From Chromatocurvus sp964613795 (GTDB lineage: Bacteria; Pseudomonadota; Gammaproteobacteria; Pseudomonadales; Halieaceae), in contig CAZTJR010000007.1 in the NCBI GenBank assembly GCA_964613795.1, positions 1 to 64,000 of the forward strand: a DNA stretch of 64,000 bases, given 5' to 3'. Shown piece after piece: positions 23,649 to 31,657 of this stretch. The notes beneath the pieces are model-generated. The model worked only from the letters and a program-made list of their open reading frames with translations. It was not told the origin of the DNA and ran no database searches. The translations under genes were made by a program, and so were the position numbers. Numbering within the stretch: the first letter of the stretch is position 1; each line of letters opens with the position of its first letter.

Positions 23649-26408
23649 ATGAATGACACTCCCGGCAAGCAGGACATGAGCAAGTTTCGATGGTACGCGG
23701 AGCCTGCAGATAAGGCGCTTGAGGTTCTTGGCAGCGATGCCGATCACGGTCTCGACGGCCATCAGGTAGAAGAGCACCGCACACAGTTCGGAAGTAACGA
23801 GCTAAGCGCGCGGCAACAACGCAGTCCTCTCCAGCGTCTGCTCAGTCACTTCAATAATCTATTTATCTATCTTTTGCTGATTGCCGGCGTAGTCACCGCG
23901 CTGTTGAGCAAGTGGGTGGATAGCGTCGTGATTTTCAGCGTGGTGTTGATCAATGGCTCCATCGGCTTTATCCAGGAAGGGCGTGCAGAGCGCGCTCTCG
24001 AGAGTGTGCAGGGTATGCTTTCCCGGCAGGCTACTGTGTGGCGGGACGGTCGTCGCCAGTCGGTATCGGCTGAGGACGTCGTGCCGGGGGATATCGTCCA
24101 GATCAGTGCGGGTGAACGCATTCCTGCGGACCTGCGGCTCCTCCGGGTGGAAAATCTCGAGGTGCAGGAGGCCGTGCTCACCGGTGAATCTAACGCGGTG
24201 GAGAAACAGGTAGATGCGGTCGATAAGAACGCAGAGATCGGTGACCGTGCCAGCATGGCCTATTCCGGCACTCTGGTGATTGCCGGCCAGGGAATCGGCG
24301 TGGTGGTAGCCACCGGCGACAAAAGCGAGATCGGCCGCATCAGCGGCATGCTGGCGGACGTGAAAACCCTGAAGACACCCCTGATGCAGCGCTTCGATGG
24401 CTTCACCAGGATGCTGAGCGTGGTGATTCTTGGCCTGGCCCTGATTACCTTCACCGTGGGCACTCTGGTATGGAGCAATGACTGGCAAAGTATGTTCCTG
24501 GCGGCAGTGTCCCTGGCGGTCGCCGCCATTCCCCAGGGCTTGCCGGCCGTTATGACTGTAATACTGGCCATCGGCGTCGAACGCATGGCCGGGCACAATG
24601 CCATTATCCGACGCCTGCCCGCAGTTGAGACCCTGGGTTCGGTGACTGTCATCTGCGCCGACAAGACCGGCACACTTACCCGCAATGAAATGACCGTCAA
24701 GACCCTGCGTACGTCGGATGAAGCCATTGACGTCGAGGGCGTGGGCTATGAACCCACAGGTGGATTTCTGCGCGATGAAGAGGCTGTCGATCTTGAGGGG
24801 CACGAAGCAGTGCTGGAGATGCTGCGTGCTGGCCTGTTATGCAATAACGCGGAGCTGGTACAGAAGGATGATGACTGGCAAGGATCGGGTGATCCCACGG
24901 AGGTGGCGCTGGTCGTCGCCGCCTGCAAGGCCGGCCTCGACCCCGCGAATGAAAACGGCAACTGGCGGCGGGTGGACAGCATACCCTTTGCCTCCGAAAA
25001 CCGTTACATGGCGACGCTGAACCACGACAATAGCGGCAATCACAGCATTTATGTCAAGGGCGCCCCGGAAAAACTGCTGGACATGTGCAGCAGCGAACGT
25101 TGCGGTAGCGAGGAGGAACCCCTGGACCGTGAAGCCTGGGAAGAGCGGATCGAGGAAATAGCAGCCCGTGGCCAGCGCCTGCTTGCCATCGCCCACAAAG
25201 CGGTCTCGGAGCAGGCGGAACTCAGCGAAGAAGATGTCGAGCGGGATCTGGTGCTGCTGGGCCTGTTTGGGATGATTGATCCGCCGCGGCAGGAGGCCAT
25301 TGAGTCCATTGCCATTTGTCGGGACGCCGGAATCGGGGTCAAGATGATTACTGGGGATCATGCCGGTACCGCCATGGCGGTGGCCCGCGAACTAGGGCTG
25401 GAAACCCCCCGTCAGTCCCTGCGTGGTCGCGACATTGAGAAACTTGGCGAAGAAGAACTCCGCGACAGAGTCATGAAAACCAGCGTGTTCGCACGCACCA
25501 GCCCGGAACACAAGCTGCGCCTGGTCGAGGCTCTTCAGGCGCAGGCGCAGATCATTGCAATGACGGGCGATGGCGTGAACGACGCTCCAGCCCTGAAACG
25601 TGCCAACCTTGGGATCGCCATGGGCCAGAAGGGGACGGAGGCCGCGCGGGAGGCGTCCGAGATGGTACTTGCAGACGACAACTTTGCGTCCATCGAACGC
25701 GCTGTGCAAGAGGGGCGGAAAGTCCATGATAATCTGCGTAAAACTATTCTCTTCGTGCTTCCCACCAACGCCGCGGAATCCCTGGTCCTGCTGGCCTCGG
25801 TTCTGTTTGGCCTGATGCTGCCGGTGACACCGGTGCAGATTCTCTGGGTCAACATGATCACTGCCGTCACCCTTGGTGTCTCTCTGGCATGGGAGAAGGC
25901 CGAAGGTGACCTTATGCATCGTGGCCCTCACTCCACAGAGGCAGGGCTACTTGGGGCTTTCGGTCTCTGGCGTATTGCGTATGTGGGTACCCTGCTTCTG
26001 CTTGGGGTGGGCTTCCTGTTTGTCCTCGAGCAGGGCCGGGGCGAGACCTCGCTGGAATATGCCCGGACCATGGCTGTGAATGCGTTGGTATTGGGGCAGA
26101 TATTCTACCTGCTGAACAGCCGCTTTTTCCGACGTTCCACGATTTCCTGGGACGGACTCACCGGCAACCGGAAGGTACTGCTGGCCATCTTCGGCTGCAT
26201 AGGCCTGCAAATCCTTTTCACTTACGCCCCTTTCATGAACGACCTGCTGGAAAGCCGGCCCCTGGATGTCCAGGCGTGGCTGCGCTGTGGCGCAGTCGGC
26301 CTGAGTCTGTTCGTGCTGGTGGAAATCGAAAAATTTATCCAGCGCAGAAGATCGGGCCACACTGAAGACTCTGCCGGAACGCCGGCCGCGGCGGGAGAAG
26401 GAGGGTAG
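23649..26408 (+). CDS. P2-type cation-transporting ATPase
   Basis: A 919-residue P-type pump related to Ca2+/Na+/H+ ATPases. In order: N-terminal cation-ATPase domain (about 10-80), actuator loop with L-T-G-E-S, TM4 with A-A-I-P-Q-G-L-P-A-V-M-T (about 290-301), phosphorylation motif C-A-D-K-T-G-T-L-T with Asp near 338, nucleotide-binding K-G-A-P-E-K, hinge T-G-D-G-V-N-D-A-P-A-L, and the C-terminal TM5-TM10 block. In Ca2+ ATPases the TM4 motif is usually P-E-G-L-P with Glu as ion ligand; here it is Gln, so the transported ion is uncertain. ATG 23649 is used, with GGAGG 14 nt upstream; ATG 23676 is an alternative. It is followed by gap after 113 bp. Confidence 0.9.
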   Translation: MNDTPGKQDMSKFRWYAEPADKALEVLGSDADHGLDGHQVEEHRTQFGSNELSARQQRSPLQRLLSHFNNLFIYLLLIAGVVTALLSKWVDSVVIFSVVLINGSIGFIQEGRAERALESVQGMLSRQATVWRDGRRQSVSAEDVVPGDIVQISAGERIPADLRLLRVENLEVQEAVLTGESNAVEKQVDAVDKNAEIGDRASMAYSGTLVIAGQGIGVVVATGDKSEIGRISGMLADVKTLKTPLMQRFDGFTRMLSVVILGLALITFTVGTLVWSNDWQSMFLAAVSLAVAAIPQGLPAVMTVILAIGVERMAGHNAIIRRLPAVETLGSVTVICADKTGTLTRNEMTVKTLRTSDEAIDVEGVGYEPTGGFLRDEEAVDLEGHEAVLEMLRAGLLCNNAELVQKDDDWQGSGDPTEVALVVAACKAGLDPANENGNWRRVDSIPFASENRYMATLNHDNSGNHSIYVKGAPEKLLDMCSSERCGSEEEPLDREAWEERIEEIAARGQRLLAIAHKAVSEQAELSEEDVERDLVLLGLFGMIDPPRQEAIESIAICRDAGIGVKMITGDHAGTAMAVARELGLETPRQSLRGRDIEKLGEEELRDRVMKTSVFARTSPEHKLRLVEALQAQAQIIAMTGDGVNDAPALKRANLGIAMGQKGTEAAREASEMVLADDNFASIERAVQEGRKVHDNLRKTILFVLPTNAAESLVLLASVLFGLMLPVTPVQILWVNMITAVTLGVSLAWEKAEGDLMHRGPHSTEAGLLGAFGLWRIAYVGTLLLLGVGFLFVLEQGRGETSLEYARTMAVNALVLGQIFYLLNSRFFRRSTISWDGLTGNRKVLLAIFGCIGLQILFTYAPFMNDLLESRPLDVQAWLRCGAVGLSLFVLVEIEKFIQRRRSGHTEDSAGTPAAAGEGG

Positions 26409-26521
26409 GGCGCGAATAGTTGCCCCACACGTCGATCGGACCTTTAAGCCTGCCTATTTTCGAACTACGCTTTTCTATAGCTCAGTCAGATCCACCTGAA
26501 ACAGGAGCGGGAGTGTAACCC

Positions 26522-27517
26522 ATGAAAATTGGCATAAACGGTTTCGGCCGGATAGGCCGCCAGGTATTTCGCCTCGCCTATGAACAGAAAGGCGTGGACG
26601 TGGTACACATCAATGACATCGTCGAACCGGAGACCCTTGCTTACCTCCTGCAGTCCGACAGTACTTACGGTCGTTGGTCCCATCAGGTAAAGGCAGTGGA
26701 TAATGCTCTGAATATCGATAACAGCACAAGGGTATCGGTGAGCGCGGAAGACGACCCCGCGCGACTGCCCTGGCGCGAGAAGGCTGTGGACGTGGTTCTG
26801 GAAGCCACAGGGCTTTTCCGAAAAAAAGAGGATGCGGGCAGACATATAGAAGCGGGCGCCCGGAAGGTTCTCATCTCAGCCCCCGGTAAAAGCGAGCTGG
26901 ACGGCAATTTTATCCTCGGTGTCAATGCGGATCAGTACGACCGGGAAAAGCACCAGATCATTTCCATCGGCAGCTGCACGACCAATTGTCTCGCGCCGGT
27001 AGTCAAGGTGCTTCACGACGAATTCAGTATCCAGCAGGGCTTCATCAATACGGTGCATGCGTATACGCCGTCACAGAATCTTCTTGACGGGCCGCACAAG
27101 AAGCCCCGGAGAGGTCGGGCCGCGGCGGAGAATCTCATACCCACCTCCACCGGCGCGGCAGCGATGATAGGCGAGATAATTCAGGAGATGGAGGGAAAGC
27201 TCGATGGCATCGCCGTGCGGACACCGGTCAAATGCGGCTCCCTGCTTGATCTGACCTGCACGTTGGCGACAGAGACCGATAATGAAAGCATCAACAATGC
27301 CTTTCGCGGCCAGGCGGATGGTCCCATGCAGGGCATTCTCGCTGTGGACGATTCGCCGCTGGTTTCCAGCGACATTATAGGCAGAGAAGAGAGCGCCATT
27401 ATCAGCAGTCTGGATATTCATTTGATTGGCGACCGGTTCGTCAAGGTGCTGGCCTGGTATGACAACGAGTGGGCGTTTTCGCGGCGCTGTGTGGACATGA
27501 TGCAACGTATGGTCTGA
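26522..27517 (+). CDS. gap: Glyceraldehyde-3-phosphate dehydrogenase, type I
   Basis: A 331-residue enzyme with the Rossmann G-I-N-G-F-G-R-I-G-R at residues 4-13, the active-site S-C-T-T-N-C-L-A-P near 149-157, V-H-A-Y-T as the catalytic His region and W-Y-D-N-E-W at the C terminus. It interconverts glyceraldehyde-3-phosphate and 1,3-bisphosphoglycerate. The cofactor-site residues are N-D-I-V-E-P, so NAD+ is plausible but NADP+ use cannot be excluded. It is followed 5 nt later by ppsA, an unusual pairing that makes sense if both serve gluconeogenic flux toward the sugar-storage genes downstream. GGAGCGGGAG precedes the start. Confidence 0.95.
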   Translation: MKIGINGFGRIGRQVFRLAYEQKGVDVVHINDIVEPETLAYLLQSDSTYGRWSHQVKAVDNALNIDNSTRVSVSAEDDPARLPWREKAVDVVLEATGLFRKKEDAGRHIEAGARKVLISAPGKSELDGNFILGVNADQYDREKHQIISIGSCTTNCLAPVVKVLHDEFSIQQGFINTVHAYTPSQNLLDGPHKKPRRGRAAAENLIPTSTGAAAMIGEIIQEMEGKLDGIAVRTPVKCGSLLDLTCTLATETDNESINNAFRGQADGPMQGILAVDDSPLVSSDIIGREESAIISSLDIHLIGDRFVKVLAWYDNEWAFSRRCVDMMQRMV

Positions 27518-27522
27518 GAATA

Positions 27523-29907
27523 ATGGAAAAAGCCTACATCTGCTGGTTCGAGGACTTGGGCAACGACGATGTCGACATTGTCGGAGGAAAAAACGCCTCT
27601 CTCGGGGAAATGCTAAGCAACCTGCGGGAGCAGGGTGTGCGGGTGCCTGGAGGATTCGCCACCACGGCGGACGCTTACCGCGATTTTGTCCTCCACAACG
27701 ATCTCGACAGTATTATCTGGGACCTGACCGAATCGCTGTCGCGCGAGCAAAAATCCCTGAGACAAGTTGGCAAGGACATCCGCGAAGCCTTCCGGCAAGC
27801 CGAGTTTCCGGAGGATCTGGAACACGCCATCCGTGAGGCCTATGCGGCGCTCTCTGAGCGTCATGAGGAGAAGCACCTGGCAGTGGCCGTGCGCAGCAGC
27901 GCGACGGCGGAGGATCTGCCCGAGGCGAGCTTCGCCGGACAGCAGGAGACTTTTCTCAATATCAGCGGCGGCGACAACCTTGTTGACGCCTGCCGGGACT
28001 GCTACGCCTCCTTATTTACCGATCGTGCTATTAACTACCGTGAACATCGTGGCTTCGATCACTTGAAACTTGCGCTCTCCGTGGGAGTGCAGAAAATGGT
28101 GAGATCGGACAAGGCGAGCGCCGGCGTGATGTTTTCCCTCGACACGGACACGGGGTTTCCCGATGTGGTGGTAATAAACGCCGCCTGGGGGCTCGGCGAA
28201 ACCGTGGTGCAGGGCACCGTAGATCCCGATGAGTACCGGGTCTTCAAGCCGGCGCTGGGCAGGGAAAATCTGATCCCGATACTGGGGAGGAGTCGCGGCA
28301 GCAAGACGAGGAAACTCGTTTATGCTTCCAGAGGCTCGGAAACGACCCGTATGGTGAAGACCGAAAAGGCCGAGCGTCAAGCTCTGGTTCTCGACGATGG
28401 AGAAATACTCACACTGGCACGCTGGGCTGTCCTGATCGAACAGCATTATGGCAAGGCGATGGACATGGAGTGGGCGAAAGACGCTGACACAGGTCAGCTC
28501 TACTGTGTACAGGCCAGGCCCGAGACCGTTCACTCGCAACACCAGTCCGGGGCGTTCAAAAGCTACCGGTTGAAGGAGGATAGTGAGGTACTGGCCCGGG
28601 GCATAGCGATTGGCGAATCCATAGCAAGCGGCCGCGTGAAGATTCTCGACAGTCCGGAGGATATGGACCAGTTCGAGGACGGCGACGTTCTGGTTACCGG
28701 GCGCACGGACCCCGACTGGGGGCCCGTCATGAAACGGGCGGCCGCCATCATCACAGATCATGGCGGTCGTACCAGCCACGCGGCCATTGTTAGCCGGGAA
28801 ATGGGCGTGCCCGCTATTGTCGGCACGGGTACTGGCACCAAGGACCTAAAAGATCAACAGGTAGTGACAGTGTCCTGCGCGGAGGGAACGGAAGGGCGCA
28901 CTTACGCGGGAGCCCTGGATTTCGACGTGACGGATATCGATCTCGGGAACCTGCCCGAGCCGCCGGTGCAATTGATGATCAATCTCGCCTCGCCCGAAAC
29001 CGCATTCCGCTGGTGGCGGCTACCGGTCCACGGGGTCGGTCTGGCTCGCATGGAATTCATTATCAATAACGCCATCAGAATTCATCCACTTGCGCTGGCG
29101 CGTTTCGATCAGGTTGAAGACAGACAGGTGCGAAAGCGCATCGAAGCACTCACGGCCGGTTACGAGAACAAAACCGATTATTTTATCGAGAATCTTAGTC
29201 GTGGTATTGCCATGATCGCCGCATCGCAGTATCCGGCGCCGGTGATTGTCCGCATGAGTGATTTCAAGACCAACGAGTATGCCACGCTTATCGGCGGCGA
29301 GCAGTTTGAGCCGCGGGAGGAAAATCCTATGCTGGGATTCCGTGGTGCATGCCGCTATTACAGCGACCGCTATAAAGATGGTTTCGCAATGGAATGCCGG
29401 GCGGTGAAGAAGGCACGGGAAGAAATCGGCCTGGACAATATCGTGGTAATGCTGCCATTTGTGCGCAGTCCATGGGAAGCGGACCAGGTCATTGAGGTCA
29501 TGGCTGAACACGGGCTGCGACGCGGCGAAAACGGCCTGCTGCTTTATATGATGTGTGAAATACCTTCCAGTGTCTTTCTGGCTGAGCAGTTCGCCGAGCG
29601 TTTTGATGGCTTTTCTATCGGCAGCAATGATCTTACCCAGCTGGTACTTGGGGTGGACCGGGATTCCGAGGAACTCAGCGATTTGTTTGATGAACGGAAT
29701 GATGCGGTCAAGATCGCAATCGTGGAACTGATCGAAAAGGCCCATCAGAGTGGACGCAAGATAGGCATTTGCGGGCAGGCGCCCAGCGACTATCCGGATT
29801 TCGCCCAGTTTCTCGTTGATAGCGGTATCGACTCCATGTCGCTGAATCCGGACAGTGTGCTGGACACACTGGAGATCTGGCGAGACGACGCGCCCCGAGA
29901 TGGCTGA
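27523..29907 (+). CDS. ppsA: Phosphoenolpyruvate synthase
   Basis: A 794-residue PEP synthase (pyruvate, water dikinase), the gluconeogenic entry enzyme: pyruvate + ATP to PEP + AMP + Pi. The N-terminal ATP-grasp domain begins with V-G-G-K-N-A-S-L-G-E-M and includes R-S-S-A-T-A-E-D-L-P-E-A-S-F-A-G-Q. The phosphohistidine domain has G-G-R-T-S-H-A-A-I-V-S-R-E. The C-terminal PEP/pyruvate TIM barrel has G-S-N-D-L-T-Q-L and the catalytic Cys in I-C-G-Q-A-P-S-D-Y-P. All key residues are present. Start ATG 27523 lies 5 nt after the gap stop, so the two are co-transcribed. Confidence 0.96.
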   Translation: MEKAYICWFEDLGNDDVDIVGGKNASLGEMLSNLREQGVRVPGGFATTADAYRDFVLHNDLDSIIWDLTESLSREQKSLRQVGKDIREAFRQAEFPEDLEHAIREAYAALSERHEEKHLAVAVRSSATAEDLPEASFAGQQETFLNISGGDNLVDACRDCYASLFTDRAINYREHRGFDHLKLALSVGVQKMVRSDKASAGVMFSLDTDTGFPDVVVINAAWGLGETVVQGTVDPDEYRVFKPALGRENLIPILGRSRGSKTRKLVYASRGSETTRMVKTEKAERQALVLDDGEILTLARWAVLIEQHYGKAMDMEWAKDADTGQLYCVQARPETVHSQHQSGAFKSYRLKEDSEVLARGIAIGESIASGRVKILDSPEDMDQFEDGDVLVTGRTDPDWGPVMKRAAAIITDHGGRTSHAAIVSREMGVPAIVGTGTGTKDLKDQQVVTVSCAEGTEGRTYAGALDFDVTDIDLGNLPEPPVQLMINLASPETAFRWWRLPVHGVGLARMEFIINNAIRIHPLALARFDQVEDRQVRKRIEALTAGYENKTDYFIENLSRGIAMIAASQYPAPVIVRMSDFKTNEYATLIGGEQFEPREENPMLGFRGACRYYSDRYKDGFAMECRAVKKAREEIGLDNIVVMLPFVRSPWEADQVIEVMAEHGLRRGENGLLLYMMCEIPSSVFLAEQFAERFDGFSIGSNDLTQLVLGVDRDSEELSDLFDERNDAVKIAIVELIEKAHQSGRKIGICGQAPSDYPDFAQFLVDSGIDSMSLNPDSVLDTLEIWRDDAPRDG

Positions 29908-29982
29908 ATGTAAAAGGCTTTTGATCAGTGTGGCGGTCACAACAGGTCTGGAACTGGCGCAGGGAAGTATCGGCCGGACAGG

Positions 29983-31491
29983 TCAACATGCCCCACTGCC
30001 GCTAGGCTCAATACGTGACAATGTATCGAGAAAACTGTCTACCCAGTCATAAATAGTGGAATGAGACACCTGATCCCGCAGACGCTGCATTCGCTCTTTT
30101 CTCTGCTTTTCCGGCATTGTACAGGCTTCATAAATAGTGGCAGCCAGTGCTTCTTCACTGTAGGGATTGACCAGAAGTGCACTCTCGCGGAATTCATCGG
30201 CTGCGCCGGCGAATTCGCTGAGTATCAGAATACCGTCCTCGTCTGAGCGCGCCGCGCAGAACTCCTTGGCAACCAGGTTCATGCCATCCTTAACCGGGGT
30301 GATCAACGCGATATCGCAGAAGCTGTAAAAGGCGACCAGTTCCTCCAACTTCAGTTTACGGTACATGTACTGTAGCGGCGCCCAGCCCGGCCTGGAGAAC
30401 TCCCCCTCTATCTCACCCACAAGGTGTTCTATTTCATTGCGCAGAAGTGAATATTCCGGGATGCTTTCCCGTCCGGGCACGACGTATTGCAGAAAAGTTA
30501 TCTTTCGATGCAATTCTGGATGCTCCCTCAGCAGACAGCGGTATGCTCTCATACGGTGTAGCAAGCCCTTGGTGTAATCGAGTCGTTCCGCACCGAAAAT
30601 TATCTTCTGCCCTGAAAGGTCCTCGGCAAGACGATTGACCAGTTCGCGGGTCTCGTCAGCTTTTGACAGATGATTGATCTTGTCAAAGTCGATACTGATG
30701 GGAAATGCATTGCAAACGGGCGTATGTTCACCCCGCGGGTCGGCATTATTCCTTCTGTCGCGCCGGCGGTCTGATTGGTTGCCACGGCGTTCTGGCTGGA
30801 AGGTACGAGTGATGTGACAGGTGCTCCCCGATTCGACAACATTCAACTGTGCCGCGCAATTCCTGAAATTTGTCAGGTCCTGAGGGGTCTGAAATCCCAG
30901 CAGATCATACTCCACCAGGGCTGACATTATTTCGCGTCGCCAGGGAATCAGCATGTAGGTGTCAGGCGGGGGGAAGGGGATATGAAGAAAAAATCCGAGT
31001 TTGGCCTGTCCGCCTTTTTCCCTGAGTGCTTTTGCGACCAGCATGAGGTGGTAGTCGTGCACCCAGATCTCTTTTCCGTCCCGGGCGAAGTCGAGGAGCA
31101 CCGAGGCAAAGGTCTCATTTACTTGCCTGTAGGCACGCCAGTGGCGTTTCTCGAAGATACAGCGACCCACCATGTTATGAAAAAGAGGCCAGATGGTCTG
31201 GTTGGAAAAACCGCTGTAGTAGCCCGATATTTCGCTCTGTGTCATGGCAACCGGCTTCAGCGTATAGCCCCGTTCCTGGCTTGCCGTCGCAAATGCATTC
31301 TGCATTTCAGGCGGCATGCTACCCGCGTACCCGCTCCAGCCTACCCAGTTGCCCCCCCGTTTTCTGAGAATCGGATCAAGAGCACTGACCAGGCCGCCGT
31401 TTGATGCCTGCAATATCCATCTCCCATCCTCATTCTGTACAGGGCTTACAGGCAGCCGATTCGAGACAATGGTGATCTGGGAATCGCTCAT
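29983..31491 (-). CDS. otsA: Trehalose-6-phosphate synthase
   Basis: A 502-residue GT20 enzyme that makes trehalose-6-phosphate from UDP-glucose and glucose-6-phosphate. Visible motifs: S-N-R-L-P-V, S-N-G-G-L-V-S-A-L near residue 30, W-V-H-D-Y-H-L-M-L, H-I-P-F-P-P-P, L-L-G-F-Q-T, R-L-D-Y-T-K-G-L and T-P-V-K-D-G-M-N-L-V-A-K-E-F. Around residues 215-250 there is an unusual hydrophilic, Arg-rich stretch (for example R-R-G-N-Q-S-D-R-R-R-D-R-R-N-N) just before F-P-I-S-I-D, longer than the loop in E. coli OtsA. Its partner phosphatase is fused to beta-phosphoglucomutase two genes upstream. It converges with ppsA, with 75 bp between them and no obvious terminator. Confidence 0.95.
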   Translation of the reverse strand: MSDSQITIVSNRLPVSPVQNEDGRWILQASNGGLVSALDPILRKRGGNWVGWSGYAGSMPPEMQNAFATASQERGYTLKPVAMTQSEISGYYSGFSNQTIWPLFHNMVGRCIFEKRHWRAYRQVNETFASVLLDFARDGKEIWVHDYHLMLVAKALREKGGQAKLGFFLHIPFPPPDTYMLIPWRREIMSALVEYDLLGFQTPQDLTNFRNCAAQLNVVESGSTCHITRTFQPERRGNQSDRRRDRRNNADPRGEHTPVCNAFPISIDFDKINHLSKADETRELVNRLAEDLSGQKIIFGAERLDYTKGLLHRMRAYRCLLREHPELHRKITFLQYVVPGRESIPEYSLLRNEIEHLVGEIEGEFSRPGWAPLQYMYRKLKLEELVAFYSFCDIALITPVKDGMNLVAKEFCAARSDEDGILILSEFAGAADEFRESALLVNPYSEEALAATIYEACTMPEKQRKERMQRLRDQVSHSTIYDWVDSFLDTLSRIEPSGSGAC

Positions 31492-31657
31492 AACCCGCGC
31501 CGTTTTCTTCCTCGCGCGTCGTCTGTCGTTTTGTCAGCCTGCGGGCGCGGGCGTAAACAGACACTGGTCATTGCACTGAGATTAATCATCCTTTCAGGCC
31601 GTTTATATCTAGCTATGTTAATGACGCGTTTCATTGGTTTGCCCCGGCAGGTTCCAT

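Noticed and set aside
24000..24800. Long minus-strand open frames inside the P-type ATPase gene
   Set aside because: They are codon-bias shadows of a clearly conserved plus-strand gene; the same applies to the many long opposing frames inside the glg/tre operon.
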